From positions 1 to 24,286 of the forward strand of contig JACGCK010000437.1 of assembly GCA_014925825.1 (NCBI GenBank): a stretch of 24,286 bases of DNA. Direction: 5' to 3'. Shown piece after piece: positions 1-10,849 of the stretch. Made by a program: the position numbers and the translations under genes. Positions within the stretch are counted from its first letter, which is position 1; each line of letters opens with the position of its first letter. A model generated the notes under the pieces. It was not told the DNA's origin. It was given only the letters and a program-made list of their open reading frames with translations, and searched no databases. This DNA is from Pholiota molesta (lineage: Eukaryota; Basidiomycota; Agaricomycetes; Agaricales; Strophariaceae).

Positions 1-24
1 AGCATACCCATAGTTATATTATAG

Positions 25-892
<868 letters not shown>

Positions 893-1310
893 CGAAGTTT
901 AAGAATACTCAAAGGATCATATGACTCACTAATGTCATCCATCTTTCGATGGTGTATAGAGTTTGTATTACAGTAACATAACACAAGCATCAAAAGATGT
1001 ATATTATTTGCCGGAGTAGAGTGGAAGGAGAACATATGCGATTCGTGTGTCACTGAATTTGCGCCGTCAATGGGATTTGACACCAGAAGTTCTCTGAATC
1101 TAAGTTTCTTGAAAAACTTGTGAAAAACTTTCCGGATTCTGAATCTGGTCGAAAAGTAAGTAAGCGATTTCGTGGATCAATTAATACAGAAGTATACTTA
1201 CACTCATGATGCCAAAATTCGCAGGAAGAGCTAAGTATCAGCATATGGATATACGACGTTTCATGAGGTCAAAGAGGATCTAGTCGACCGCGGCATAATG
1301 ATCATGATCT
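893..1310. other. 3' flank of PFK-2/FBPase-2, with a doubtful three-exon small ORF
   Basis: No recognised gene. From 893 to about 1020 it is AT-rich 3'-flank sequence. At 1036-1266 (+) a small reading frame can be assembled: 1036-1044, 1087-1155 and 1225-1266, joined across a gtgtgt...caccag and a gtaagt...ttcgcag intron. It gives a 39-residue charged peptide containing SKFLEKLVKNFPDSESGRK and ending IWIYDVS. The splice signals are good, but no family is recognised, the start exon is only 9 nt and the first intron only 42 nt, so it may be a gene fragment or chance. Confidence 0.25.
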
Positions 1311-1336
1311 GCTGCACATTTAGGCCGGTGACCGTC

Positions 1337-3028
1337 CCCTCTAAAAGAGGAAAGTCGACCTCCGGAGGAATCCTCGATAGAGGGGCCGGTATACTATCCT
1401 AAGCCAGGAGTTTGAAACAATTTCGGTAGAAAGTGTATTCCTCCACAACCATTGGCCCTCCATCCCTTAAACTTCACCAGCACATGCGGCTTTTTGTCTT
1501 CTACTCGAATATAGAATTTCTTGTGGAGAGGTCAAGCACAGTGGACAGCGGAGCATTCCCGGTGGTAAAAAATCGACGACATCGCGAGATTGAAAGCCTT
1601 GTCACTGAAAGTCACATCAACATTTTCGTATTCCGATCCCCGGCACCGTCGGCTGCCACAATGGTCGTGCAGGAGGATTTTCATCAGTTGTTTTGCCTTT
1701 GGGGCGGAGCTACGAAACTATCACATCGGTCACTCTTCGAAAGACAAAATGACCTTTTTTCAATCTAACATTTGAATGAACGCATCCTTGAGTCCAGGGT
1801 TTTGCATAGTGAATGGCTTGCTATGTAGGAAGGCTGTCACAAAATCCCGAGGGTGAATGAGCAGCCCGATCTACATAGATCTGGGACAACATTTGGTTAC
1901 ATTGCCTCTCTGAGTGTAATGGAAATGTCTTTTCACCGTCCACTGCTTGCTGTACTCCGATTCTCTCCAATCTTTCTTTATATTCATTAATGTATAGTAT
2001 GTATGTATCATCATGCAAAACCTGAGAATGAGATAGTGGAAACTGACGGAGGAAGATGAAGATTTCAAACTCCTGTGACTTTTCAAACTCCTGGATTAGG
2101 ATAGTAAGTGAGTCAAAATTAGCAGAGAATTGCAAAGGCTCCACTATTGATGGCGGCATCGTCGGCATTTTTCTTTAAATTCCTTTTTCAGAAAGGTAAG
2201 CACGCAAGCAGTCGCGCCGGTTTCTGCCGCACGCGCGCGCGAGCTCCTTAGTGTAGCTTTAGATATCTCGCTCTCATTCGCACTCGCTCTTCGACAGTAA
2301 TAATAATATGCTGAGCAAAATTTTTAATAGCTGTTTAACACTAGTATATCTGAATAACTAGAACTTTTTTTAACCACTGTGCCTTGATCTAGATACGATA
2401 TAGACAACATATACAGCACAATCCCCGTACGCAGCGCTCCCTCACGTAAACCGTGCGCCCCATCCAATCTGACGAACGTATTCGCTCCCCTGACCGACGG
2501 CGGATCTGCTGCACCGTCGTGAATTGATGGGCCATGACAGGCAGGTGGGGCCGCCATACGGCACCCAGACCGACTGCGCGAAGCAGCGGGATGTACCATC
2601 GCAGACGAGACGGACGGAGCGCTGCGCGGTGCATGAATCGCCCGTTTGGACGAATCAAAAGGCGGGGGTGGGGTGTTTTCGATGTCGGACGCCGTGTACG
2701 CAAGGATTAGCGCTCGAAGGTTCGAGCCAGCGGCAACGGGCAGCTGCCAGAACGATAGATGTCAGTAAGTACACTGTGCCCCGTGGAGCAACGCAATGAC
2801 ACGCGGAATGAGAGGGGCGTACCACTAATGAGCGCGCGCGTGTGCGGCAATCCGGCGCGTCCGCTCGCGTGTTGCTCGCGTGCTTATTTTCTTCAAAAGG
2901 AATTTAAAGAATAATGCCGGCGATGCCGCCATCAAAAGTGGAGCCTTTGCAATTCTCTGCAAAATGTTTCGCAATTAAACCAGGCCCTCTATCGAGGATT
3001 CCTCCGGAGGTCGACCTTCCTCTTTTAG
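1337..3028. repeat. Long inverted repeat (two ~200 bp arms) around a GC-rich spacer
   Basis: Left arm pieces 1337-1386 and 2122-2245 are the reverse complement of right arm pieces 2983-3028 and 2830-2960, with scattered mismatches and small indels. The left pieces are separated by a ~711 bp insertion; the right pieces are almost contiguous. Weaker inverted similarity continues outward to about 1311 and 3057. Each arm contains an alternating CG-rich run (acgcgcgcgcg-like) and, reading outward, an ATG followed by an MPxMPPSxVEPLQFSA peptide. The spacer (2246-2829) holds no recognised gene. This could be a non-autonomous terminal-inverted-repeat element or an inverted head-to-head duplication of a gene's 5' end. 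No target-site duplication was found at the outer ends. Confidence 0.8.
1392..2106. mobile_element. MITE-like element inserted into the left arm of the inverted repeat
   Basis: The 26 nt at 1392-1417 (tactatcctaagccaggag then tttgaaa) are the reverse complement of 2081-2106 with one mismatch. TA dinucleotides at 1392-1393 and 2105-2106 fit a TA target-site duplication, as left by Tc1/mariner-type transposases, leaving ends that start CTATCC. The uninterrupted sister arm (2960-2983) shows the empty site, with only about 22 nt where this copy carries ~735. A second copy of the inner motif (tttcaaactcctg at 2063-2075) lies just inside the right terminus. No transposase-like protein is visible inside, so it would be non-autonomous. 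Confidence 0.7.
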
Positions 3029-3141
3029 ATGGCCTGGTCACGAGGCTACTGCACATTGACATGGTGCCGAGCACGAACATATACGGCAAGTATATTTCCT
3101 ATTTGGAAATTCATGCTCCACCCGCTGGTTCCACTCCGTGA
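2914..3141 (+). CDS. Hypothetical protein, first exon or fragment, in the right inverted arm
   Basis: An open frame of 75 codons starting MPAMPPSKVEPLQFSAK and continuing through RIPPEVDLPLLDGLVTRLLHIDM. The left arm, read on the opposite strand from ATG at 2168, starts MPTMPPSIVEPLQFSA. After the inserted element it resumes (after a one-base shift) as RIPPEVDFPLLEGTVTGL. The differences between the two copies are mostly conservative or synonymous (Leu/Phe, Asp/Glu), which hints at coding constraint. I do not recognise the family. It may be the 5' exon of a duplicated gene or a peptide carried by a repeat element. Confidence 0.35.
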   Translation: MPAMPPSKVEPLQFSAKCFAIKPGPLSRIPPEVDLPLLDGLVTRLLHIDMVPSTNIYGKYISYLEIHAPPAGSTP

Positions 3142-4196
3142 GACCAATGGGCATGGTAATAGGTGGGGAAGTACGTAGGTACTAGGCGCAAAGGCAGTCT
3201 AGGTATCTCCCTCTAGTGATAGTCTACTTTGCAAAGAAAAGTTACCAAGGGTTTGAACGGTGCGGAAGGTTCGTGTGCAATTTGGGTGTTAGTAGCAGTA
3301 CAAACTTGAAGTTTGAAGCTTGACGTGAACGAGCATGGCGACGGAAAATAATTGTACTCAGCAGCATATGAAAGCATACTTATATGAGGGGCCAGACGGC
3401 CCAGACCAGCGATTCGGCTATATTTATTCCATCCTTTCAACGCGGGTTTTATCTTATTCTTATCTTCACATACCGATACTTACGAGAATGACCTTTCGGG
3501 CCAGATATTTCAGCGCCTATGCTACAACGGTAAGCAATTTGTAATCTATGTACTAAAACAAAGATACGGTGACTTCGGGATGTCAACCGGAAGGACTTTT
3601 GGTCCTCGAGAATTCGGAGTACTCGTTTTGTCGGGCTGCTTAAACTGCAAGATCTGCAGACCTGGCGCCATGGCACTTCTGAAATTAATAGCTTGGCAGC
3701 GAAGACGGACAGAGAAGGCTGGCCAGTGGCCGCTGGAAGAACTCGGATATCCAAATTAAAACATACCATCGGGTATATAAAATTCCAAGATAGGACGATT
3801 TCCAGCGTTGGAAACTTGATTCACTTGAATGAATGTACGAGCGCTGGATGGTACGATTCTCGTGGATTGATTTGGGGTTTCGATATCCCAACCTGGCAAT
3901 TAAATAAGCGGTCGGCTTGCATCGGTCACTACAAATGTATCGTACGATGATACGCTGTTTTAACCTAGATACGTACTCTGGGTAGCGATATTTGGGACGC
4001 TCTACATGCTCTTCGAAGAAAGTCATAAAATAAAAAATCGGGGAATGAGATGGGAACAGTTGTAAATGAGGCAGCACTCGGAGGAGTTGCAACTTCCATT
4101 CCAAGACTGCCTGGGTGCGGCTGGGATTTCAAATAGTCCCAAAATAGAAATAGTAGGATGTGGGGTAGCCCCAATATTCCCACCATAAATAGAACA
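3142..4196. other. Gene-free stretch
   Basis: About 1.05 kb with several short overlapping frames on both strands, none recognised. One weak possibility is ATG at 3489 (MTFRARYFSAYATT, basic and aromatic, presequence-like) with a gtaagc donor at 3531; its continuation ends at a stop within about 100 nt. The last 60 nt are promoter sequence for the gene at 4253. Confidence 0.4.
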
Positions 4197-4205
4197 GCTA
4201 TAAAG
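4197..4205 (+). promoter_or_regulatory. TATA-like box upstream of the 4253 gene
   Basis: The sequence ctataaagt lies about 50 nt before the ATG at 4253, followed by a pyrimidine-rich leader (ccctcgccccctagaccc). Spacing fits a fungal core promoter. Confidence 0.45.
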
Positions 4206-4252
4206 TATGGCGTCCGACCCTCGCCCCCTAGACCCACTCAAACACAACCCCC

Positions 4253-4885
4253 ATGTCTCTCTCTAAGCACGCCGCCGCTGCCCTTCGCGCCTCGAAAAAG
4301 CCCATCGGCGCACGCGCCTTCCACTCACCCTTCGCGGTTCTCGGCTCATCGCCCCTGTCGAACACCAATGCTGCGGTGCAGAACTCCATGACGTCCTCGC
4401 AGGACACCATCTTGTCCCAATACGAGAAGCATTACGAACACCCACACGAGCCCGTCATCGCAGGCTCCGGCTACCGCACCTATGTGGTCTCAGAACCAGA
4501 CCAGTCGTCGCGTCATTACCAGGTCCCCGCGGGCGCCTATCCCACTTCAGCCCCTTACGACAACTTTCCCCCAACGCCTGCCCCACAAACTAAGGGCATC
4601 CAATACTCATCCACAAGCGCACAACTCCTTGCACATGGATTTACCACACGCGCTGCTCCGCAGCACAGCGGTGGCCTCGGCGAGAGCTCTGCCATCCGCC
4701 ACAAGTCGGCGCCCGGCGAGATGGGCGCAAGAGGGGGAAGCCATGGAGGGGCGAACATGGTGGACAAGTCCGGAACCACTGCGGGGACGGGTAGCCTCGG
4801 AGAGCGGAATCCGCAACCTGATGGGAATGCCGCAGAGAAGTTCTCAAAAGCGGGGTTAGACGGAGCGTGGAAATTGCGCAAGTAA
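4253..4885 (+). CDS. Small protein of unknown function, probably mitochondrial, 210 aa
   Basis: Intronless frame of 210 codons. The N-terminus (SLSKHAAAALRASKKPIGARAFHSPFAVL) is rich in Ala, Arg, Lys and Ser with no acidic residues, like a matrix presequence. The middle part (SQYEKHYEHPHEP, then YRTYVVSEPDQSSRHYQVP and GAYPTSAPYDNFPP) looks conserved and ordered. The C-terminal third is low-complexity Gly/Ser/Ala and ends with a compact basic motif, EKFSKAGLDGAWKLRK. I believe related proteins occur widely in Agaricomycetes, but no function is known to me. GC-rich at third positions; a TATA-like box and CT-rich leader precede the start. Unlike most genes here it needs no frameshift correction. 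The presequence call is inference from composition. Confidence 0.75.
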   Translation: MSLSKHAAAALRASKKPIGARAFHSPFAVLGSSPLSNTNAAVQNSMTSSQDTILSQYEKHYEHPHEPVIAGSGYRTYVVSEPDQSSRHYQVPAGAYPTSAPYDNFPPTPAPQTKGIQYSSTSAQLLAHGFTTRAAPQHSGGLGESSAIRHKSAPGEMGARGGSHGGANMVDKSGTTAGTGSLGERNPQPDGNAAEKFSKAGLDGAWKLRK

Positions 4886-6812
4886 CTGTGCGTGGGTGTT
4901 GAGGTTCGGAGGATTGAGGGGTGTCTAAGTTTATTCTCTTGAGACCGGTTTCGCTCGCTATGTTTCCTAATTAGATACGAATGCATGGAGGCGAGACCAG
5001 ACCAGACCCAGCTGGTTGTATGATAGCGTAGATCGTAGTGTTTCATTCTTTTTTTTGATAATTGTATTATTCTTCCATCCATTCAGTTCCCTCACGAGGT
5101 GTCGCAGTTATTCACGAAGTTCTATACTTAAATCGACTCGCCAGAACTTGAGAACTTCAGTGCTCACGTCCGCGGTCAATTCCATTTTGGGGACCACTCG
5201 CGGCCCGGTGCCATGTAACCGAGGGGAAACCCAATCTTGGCCGTTCATTCATTCATGGGAGGTTTCTGAGCTCATTATAATTGTACTTGCCAAACTTTCG
5301 GGTTCTTCAGTCCACAATGGAGCACAAATGTACCCAAAATGGGTAAAGACACCAAGAGTGAAGGATCCAAGACATCCAAGTCTCGATTCGACTGTGTATA
5401 AGTCATTGAGCTTAGGTGTAGCTTGGGATTGCGCGAAAAAAATATATCTTGAAAGTGTGAGCAGTTGTCTGAGTGGTTTTCACTATGGTAACATGAAATT
5501 ATCAACATATGATCTTAATAGCCGCGCCTCCAGGGAACATGTTGTACGCTCACCTAGTGAGTCTCCTATGAGGCGGCTCAAACTAGCTAGCATAAGGCTC
5601 TCATCGAATACAAACAGCAGAGAACACAATTGATATGGAAGGAGCCCGCAAGCAGGCAAGGATGATAGGCAGACCGATGAATTGCATTGGTCAAGAGAAT
5701 GTGAGACTGAGTGAGTATAAGTAAATGAGAGTGTCGTTAGGATATATGGATGAAGAAAAACCGGAGAGCAGTGATGGGAAGAAAAACACAAGATGCGCTC
5801 CAATTCATAGAGAAGCGAAGACGACAAGGTTAAGATGCACGAGATGTCTTGGGTCGACAAGAGTTCCTAATCCGAGTAAATTCCAGTTTTAAAAGGAAAT
5901 ATCAAGAATGCAGCTCTGAGAATATGATAGTTGCTAGAGAGCGAAGAGCAGGGCGGAGCTCTTATATATGTGGGTCGAAATTTTTGAAGTAATTAAGCAG
6001 ATATTTTAAGCCTGAGCGACAGAGTGTTTAACAGTGTTATGGGTCAAGCTTTTTATATCTTGCGGGTCCAGGAAATAGATATGATGGACTAGTTGACAAT
6101 CCGCGGTCCATGGGAGGACTACGACCCGAGAAAGATGCTAAGCGCGTTGTTCCGAGCGATAGCTCCCTTTTTGGGGCGCTCCATGTCATAGGATTGCGCC
6201 TAGCTAAGCAGAGGACACATTCAAGCTGTTACCATCCATTCAAGTTCCACTGGTGTCGTGAAGACCACTTGAAGTTGAACTCGGAAGCACTCGAAATTGC
6301 GCAAACTTAGCCGAGCTGTTTTGAGTCAAGTTGACGCCGTAAGCTTGGGAAACTCGTGCTTGAAATAAGGTGAATTAATGACAATCTGCAGAAGATTTAG
6401 AGCATATTTTGCTGCGTGCACATGTGAAGAAGTGCGCTGGGGTTGGCCCAGTTTTGCCTGCACGACCAGAATAGGGCGATTTTGTTCCCGTGTTCCACTG
6501 ATTGGGGTTCGCATGTTAGATGAAGGTTTGGAAGACTGGGCTTGAAAGCGATTGTGATGGTAGGCATCTGAGCGGAAGAAAAAGGGTAGAGCAGGTAGAT
6601 GACCTGGAGGGGAACTGGTGAGAATATGTGGCGCTCTAGAAAGACGGGGTGGCGGTCGAGGGCAAGGGATCGGTGCTGTTCGTGTTCCTGAGTGCGAGAT
6701 GTTGGGCGTGGGAAATGTCAAAGTTAAGATGAGCATGGTGCCAAAGTCTCACAGCCGTTCCTCTTTACTGCAGCCACGACGCACTCCCCCAGCGCCTCAA
6801 GGCTGCCCAAGC
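4886..6812. other. Long gene-poor stretch, with one unexplained 205-codon frame
   Basis: No recognised gene in 1.9 kb. The longest open frame is 5016-5633 (+), starting MYDSVDRSVSFFFLIIVLFF; after that hydrophobic start it shows no recognisable domain and no clear introns, and it begins within the 3' flank of the preceding gene. On the minus strand a TATATAAG-like box near 5963-5970 precedes an ATG whose 28-codon frame starts MQFIGLPIILAC (signal-peptide-like, about 5610-5690). 6326-6736 (-) is open but Pro/Ser-rich and overlaps the sirtuin promoter. None is strong enough to call. Confidence 0.35.
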
Positions 6813-8988
6813 ATGACCTTTTTTCTCCCTCTGGACCCAGCCACCCCGCTGCCTTCGCAGCCCGCGTTTCTCGCCGCAGCCGCTAACCCCGTCACCCAGC
6901 TCGCAAAGGTGGTTCAGGCGATAATGAAAGCAAGGAGGATCGTAGTCATCTGTGGTCTGTGTCGCTCTCAGCTGTGATAAGATCAGCAACGCTCATTGCC
7001 GATACAGGTGCTGGCATTTCGGTGGATGCGGGGATCCCAGACTTTCGTTCCTCCGAAGGACTTTTTCAAACCATCAAACGCGATAACCCGCGCGAAGCTA
7101 TGTCTTCTGGCAAAGAGCTCTTTGACGTGTCAGTCTTCAATGTGAGTACTTCCTTTACTTTTATCAACCTTCACAGGCGAAGAGCGCTGGCCTTTATGCA
7201 ACCTTTATGCGTTGGAAATGATGTCAACCAACGCCCTACTTATTATTACATTTTCTTGAGTTTCGCTTTGACATTCCACAACGCTGACTATCTGCGTTTC
7301 TGCATTAGTCCGAGCAAAAGACTTCGCTCTTCTGCCAAATGATTGCGCAGCTCTCAGATTTATCACAGACAGCCGAACCAACATCATTTCATCATGTCCT
7401 ACGTGCTCTTGACGACCGTGGACGTCTGCTAAGGGTGTACACCCAAAATATCGACGCTATTGAGCAAAAATGCGGGCTCTCCTTTGGTGTTCCCGAATTT
7501 GAGGGAAAGCGTTCAAAATCTCGTTCGAAAGGCAAACCAAAGACGGCGGATGTCCCTACAAACGCCACGGCGGACGCCCAACCCGTCGCTTCGACTAGTC
7601 GGCTGCCGTCGCCCCCCGTGGAAACGCCGCGGTGCATTCCCCTACATGGCACTCTACAGTCAATGCATTGTCAAATCTGCAACCACTCGTTTCCACTCTC
7701 AGACTACATGCCGGCGCTTATAGCTGGCCAGCCGCCGCACTGCCCGGAATGCACCTCTTTAGAGGAAACGCGCCAGCTCGTAGGTAAGCGCCCGCGCGGC
7801 ATCGGAAAACTGCGCCCGAGTGTTGTGCTATACAATGAAGCGCACAAGGACGGAGAGGGTGTAGGCGATGTCGTACAGAAGGATCTCATCGGCTCTTCGA
7901 AAGGCAAGGGTCGAAGTGGCGCTGATTTGTTATTAGTTGTGGGCACAAGTTTGAAAGTTCCTGGTACCAAACGGATGGTCCGCGAGTTCGCAAAAGCTGT
8001 TCGCTCGCGCTCTTCGTCAAAGGAGGAGAACGGCACGCCCAATGGGTCCCATTCAATCCATGGGCTCGCAACCCCGACCCCGTCGCCTCGCCGCTCGCCG
8101 ATATCGGATGAAGAGACTCTGACGGTCCCCAAGGCTGTTTATCTAAACCTGGAATTTCCCGTGCCCACAAGAGAGTGGGAAGGTGTGTTTGATGCATGGA
8201 TACAGGGTGATGCGCAGGATTTCGCAGAAATGTTGCATGCGGAGATCGAAAAAGAGTCGAAGGCGAAGGAAATAGCAGTGGAGAAGAAGCGACGAAAGGA
8301 GGAAGAGGCAGCGCTGGCGAACATGGCGGAACACGAGCTCCCTGATCTTGCGCGTATGGAAGAGGAAAGTAGAGCCGGTCCATTTGTGGTCACGAGCCCG
8401 AGCGTTATTGCGAAACGGAAACCGACCGCATCGCAGGCTACCCATAGCAAGAAGAAAAGATCGATATATCCTGCACCGCTCTCTCCACCTCGCACCCCCG
8501 TATTCTCATCTAGACCTCCCGGTGGCACAGATGTACAGTTTAGGGATAACGATGGCGACGTTCATATGCGCGAAAACCCGTATCCTCCCCTCTCGCCCAG
8601 ATTAACACTGCGCATTCCTGCGCGCCCTCTGAAACGCCCATCTTACCGTCCTCCAGAGGTATACCTTACCGCCAACCCAAGGCATGTCCGCCCCTACGAG
8701 TACAGAACATTCGGGGATCACACTGGGAGCGTCCCGCCTATCCTAAATGAAAATGACGACAACGACGACAGCAGTGGTCGCCAACTTCAACGGCATGACG
8801 ACGGTAAGCGTCCCCCGATGAGTCGCAGTGCTGTTGCTTCGGGCTCTAGTCGCGAGCACGATCGTCATCGTCATGAGTATAAGCATTCTACTACGGCATC
8901 GTCTAATGCACGGCGATTGAGGCATGATGACGGCGGGACGCTGCAGTCTTGTCCTCTACCGCATGGGATTCCTGCCGCATATCGATAG
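6813..8988 (+). CDS. Sirtuin, NAD-dependent protein deacetylase of the Hst3/Hst4 type
   Basis: Removes acetyl groups from lysines using NAD+, giving nicotinamide and O-acetyl-ADP-ribose. The fungal Hst3/Hst4 group acts in the nucleus, chiefly on histone H3 Lys56. Exons 6813-6954, 7008-7141 and 7309-8988; introns of 53 and 167 nt; about 651 aa. In order: GAGISVDAGIPDFRSSEGLF (residues 48-67, NAD-binding), TQNID (137-141), catalytic His205 in IPLHGTL, zinc ligands CxxC at 213/216 and 237/240, VVGTSLKV (~302-309), then VYLNLEFP. The insert before the catalytic His is Ser/Lys-rich. After residue ~380 a charged coiled-coil-like stretch (KEIAVEKKRRKEEEAALA) leads into a disordered tail with nuclear-localisation-like KKKR and a His/Asp/Arg-rich end. 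ATG 6813 was chosen because MTFFLPLD is typical of these proteins; an in-frame ATG at 6729 would add 28 Ser/Pro-rich residues. The reading frame is intact throughout. Confidence 0.93.
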
Positions 8989-9700
8989 CTTTTACTCTTC
9001 TCTGCTCTTTTCTCGCTTGATCGTATATCTATCATCACACATCACGAGCATTAGACTTCGTGGACCGGGTCCATGGCCGCAGCAGCAGAAATAAACCCCT
9101 TCTCGAAAATACTCCCTGCTGTTTCGTCATGAATGATTGCTCTTGGTTTTGATTATACTTTGATTGATGTTTCATCCTACATGCTTCAACTTTGAGCTTG
9201 AGCAGCTCAGAGTATGTGATGTAATGATTGACACAGTATTTAACTTTGTCCGTATACTATTTATTGATAAGTTATGTATAACTAGTTCAGTGTACTGTGG
9301 TTGACTCTGCAAGCATCATGTCAGTTGTTATGCTACTCATTAGATCTTAGACTTATAACAAGGAACAAGAGATTAGAATGGGGACAAAATGGATATATTG
9401 GTTTGATTTGGATATATGGGAATCAAAAATAAGCTTCCAGATTGTCATTTCTTTTAATGTCTGGTCAAATATTGGCCAGGTTGAAATTGGAATGGAATGA
9501 ACTGATTGGGAATCAGATTGGAATTAACCACCTTGCAGTCAAATTGTTAAATACTAAATTGATCTGAGTAAACAAAAATTTACTTTGTTAAAAAGGTAAA
9601 TTTTCTCATGGAGGCTTGTTTACTGGCTTTATCAAGTTTTTATAACTAATGTTGATAGCTGGAATTGCTAAATTGGTTTAGGTTGGAATTTACTTGGTTT
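8989..9700. other. AT-rich convergent intergenic region
   Basis: Lies between the 3' ends of the sirtuin (+) and the SRA gene (-). It is AT-rich with T runs and short tattt/aataaa-like elements suited to 3'-end formation (ataaac at 9090 on +). No gene, repeat or RNA is recognised. Confidence 0.5.
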
Positions 9701-10849
9701 CTAATCAAAAACAGGTTCTAGTTGCTGATCTTTTGCAGAAGATTCTGATGTAGATGATGGTGCTGGTGATAATGATAATGATGGTGATTGAGTTATTTCA
9801 TATGCTCTTTCTTGTTTGATTGGGAAAGTTGCAATTGGGCCAGGCAATGGAAGTTGATTTGGGCACCGCTAGGTTTTTTCCATGTTTATATCAAAAGAAT
9901 ATGATTGAAAGTTAAAATAGAAAACTAACCACAAATCGGAACAAGCAGACATTAAATCCACTTTTGCCTTTCTTCTTATCTAGCTAATAGAGATTATTAA
10001 CATTTAGAAAGGGTCAAAGCCAATAAACTTACATCTTTAACAGTATACAATCCATCATAGCGGTAACTACAATCATTAAACAATCAGAGTGTGTATGAGT
10101 TGAATTTCAAGGATTCTCACCTTTTTTGGAGCATAAGGAGAATCAAGAGTATGGCCTCGAATTACGCGTACTGGAAGTTTATATTTGCATGACATCTGGA
10201 ATAGAATGATGAAAATGGCCCAACTTATATCACTTTTTAAGAAAATACACACCACAAGGGCAAGATTGCCACGTGTCCACTCTTGGTCTTTGAATTGGAC
10301 ATTTTCCCATTTGGTCCCTTTTTTGCGTGGATGCTGACCACCTATGTTAGAAATTTTCAGGAAAACTATGCCTTATACTCAAAAATATTCACTCAGGATA
10401 TAATACCTTCACCAGTATATGTACTAAACAAGGTTGGAATATCAATGTGAGTTATATTGGACTTATACTAACTTGAACAATTGCATAGAACATAACTGCT
10501 TACAATTCATTCCCAAGATCAATGTCATCTTCATATCCTCCTGAGCTGTGAGAGAATATATCATTTTCAATTGAATATTGAAAATCTCAAATACTGACAG
10601 AACAACAGAAAGGCCCCTTCAAGGCCCGTCCATGTATCCCAGCTGACAGGGAGCATGCACACCATCATCACACAGTTCTCGTCGTCCTGGCCATCTAGAA
10701 CCAACAGGAAATCCGCGGATCTCCCCAAAGTGAGCTCTAGGCACAAAGTGTAAGTTTCTACACCATGCTTGTCAGCTGCAAAGAAAGGCAGCTCACGGAT
10801 TTCTTCCTGGTGCGGGCTTCATGACAGTTCCTTTGAATGCTATGGGCAT
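9701..10849 (-). CDS. SRA-YDG domain protein (methyl-DNA-binding, UHRF1-type fold)
   Basis: SRA-YDG domains recognise (hemi)methylated cytosine and work with DNA methyltransferases in the nucleus. The protein, about 220 aa, is essentially a single SRA domain. Exons in transcription order: 10849-10797, 10736-10599, 10545-10504, 10423-10413 (microexon), 10341-10253, 10195-10121, 10066-10033, 9983-9930 and 9868-9701. Motifs: AHFGEIRGFPVGSRW, DDGVHAP, SVVLSGGYEDDIDLG, FTYTGGQ, then QEWTRGNLALV, CKYKLPVRVIRG, YAP, YRYDGLYTV, GKSGFNVCLFRFV and LPLPGP, then a Ser/Pro-rich tail ending LEPVFD. The start gives MPIAFKGTV. Exon 2 carries three apparent one-base deletions (near 10646, 10615 and 10609) that leave an in-frame TGA. 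The splice after YAPKK is out of phase by one base. The gene is AT-rich compared with the sirtuin it faces. Family certain; exact junctions less so. Confidence 0.9.
10413..10423 (-). other. 11-nt microexon in the SRA-YDG gene
   Basis: On the minus strand TACATATACTG lies between a tgtttag acceptor and a gtgaag donor, flanked by introns of 80 and 71 nt. It joins GAA TT to GT GGT and gives NEFTYTGGQ, the expected acidic-to-YTG-GG turn of the SRA fold. Without it both frame and motif are lost. Confidence 0.8.

Noticed and set aside
2700..2780. tRNA suggested by a ggttcgagcc B-box-like string at about 2720
   Set aside because: No matching A box, acceptor stem or cloverleaf could be formed around it; it lies in the GC-rich spacer of the inverted repeat.
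4555..5082. 175-codon minus-strand frame opposite the 4253 gene
   Set aside because: It is a shadow of a GC-rich coding region on the other strand, with no introns, motif or promoter of its own.
7142..7308. A hidden exon inside the unusually long second sirtuin intron
   Set aside because: Joining 7141 to 7309 keeps phase 0 and gives continuous family-like sequence (VFNSEQKTSLFCQMIAQL), leaving no residues for another exon.
7704..8528. Several long minus-strand frames (129-165 codons) under the sirtuin
   Set aside because: They mirror the GC-biased codons of the sirtuin exon on the plus strand and show no recognisable domain.
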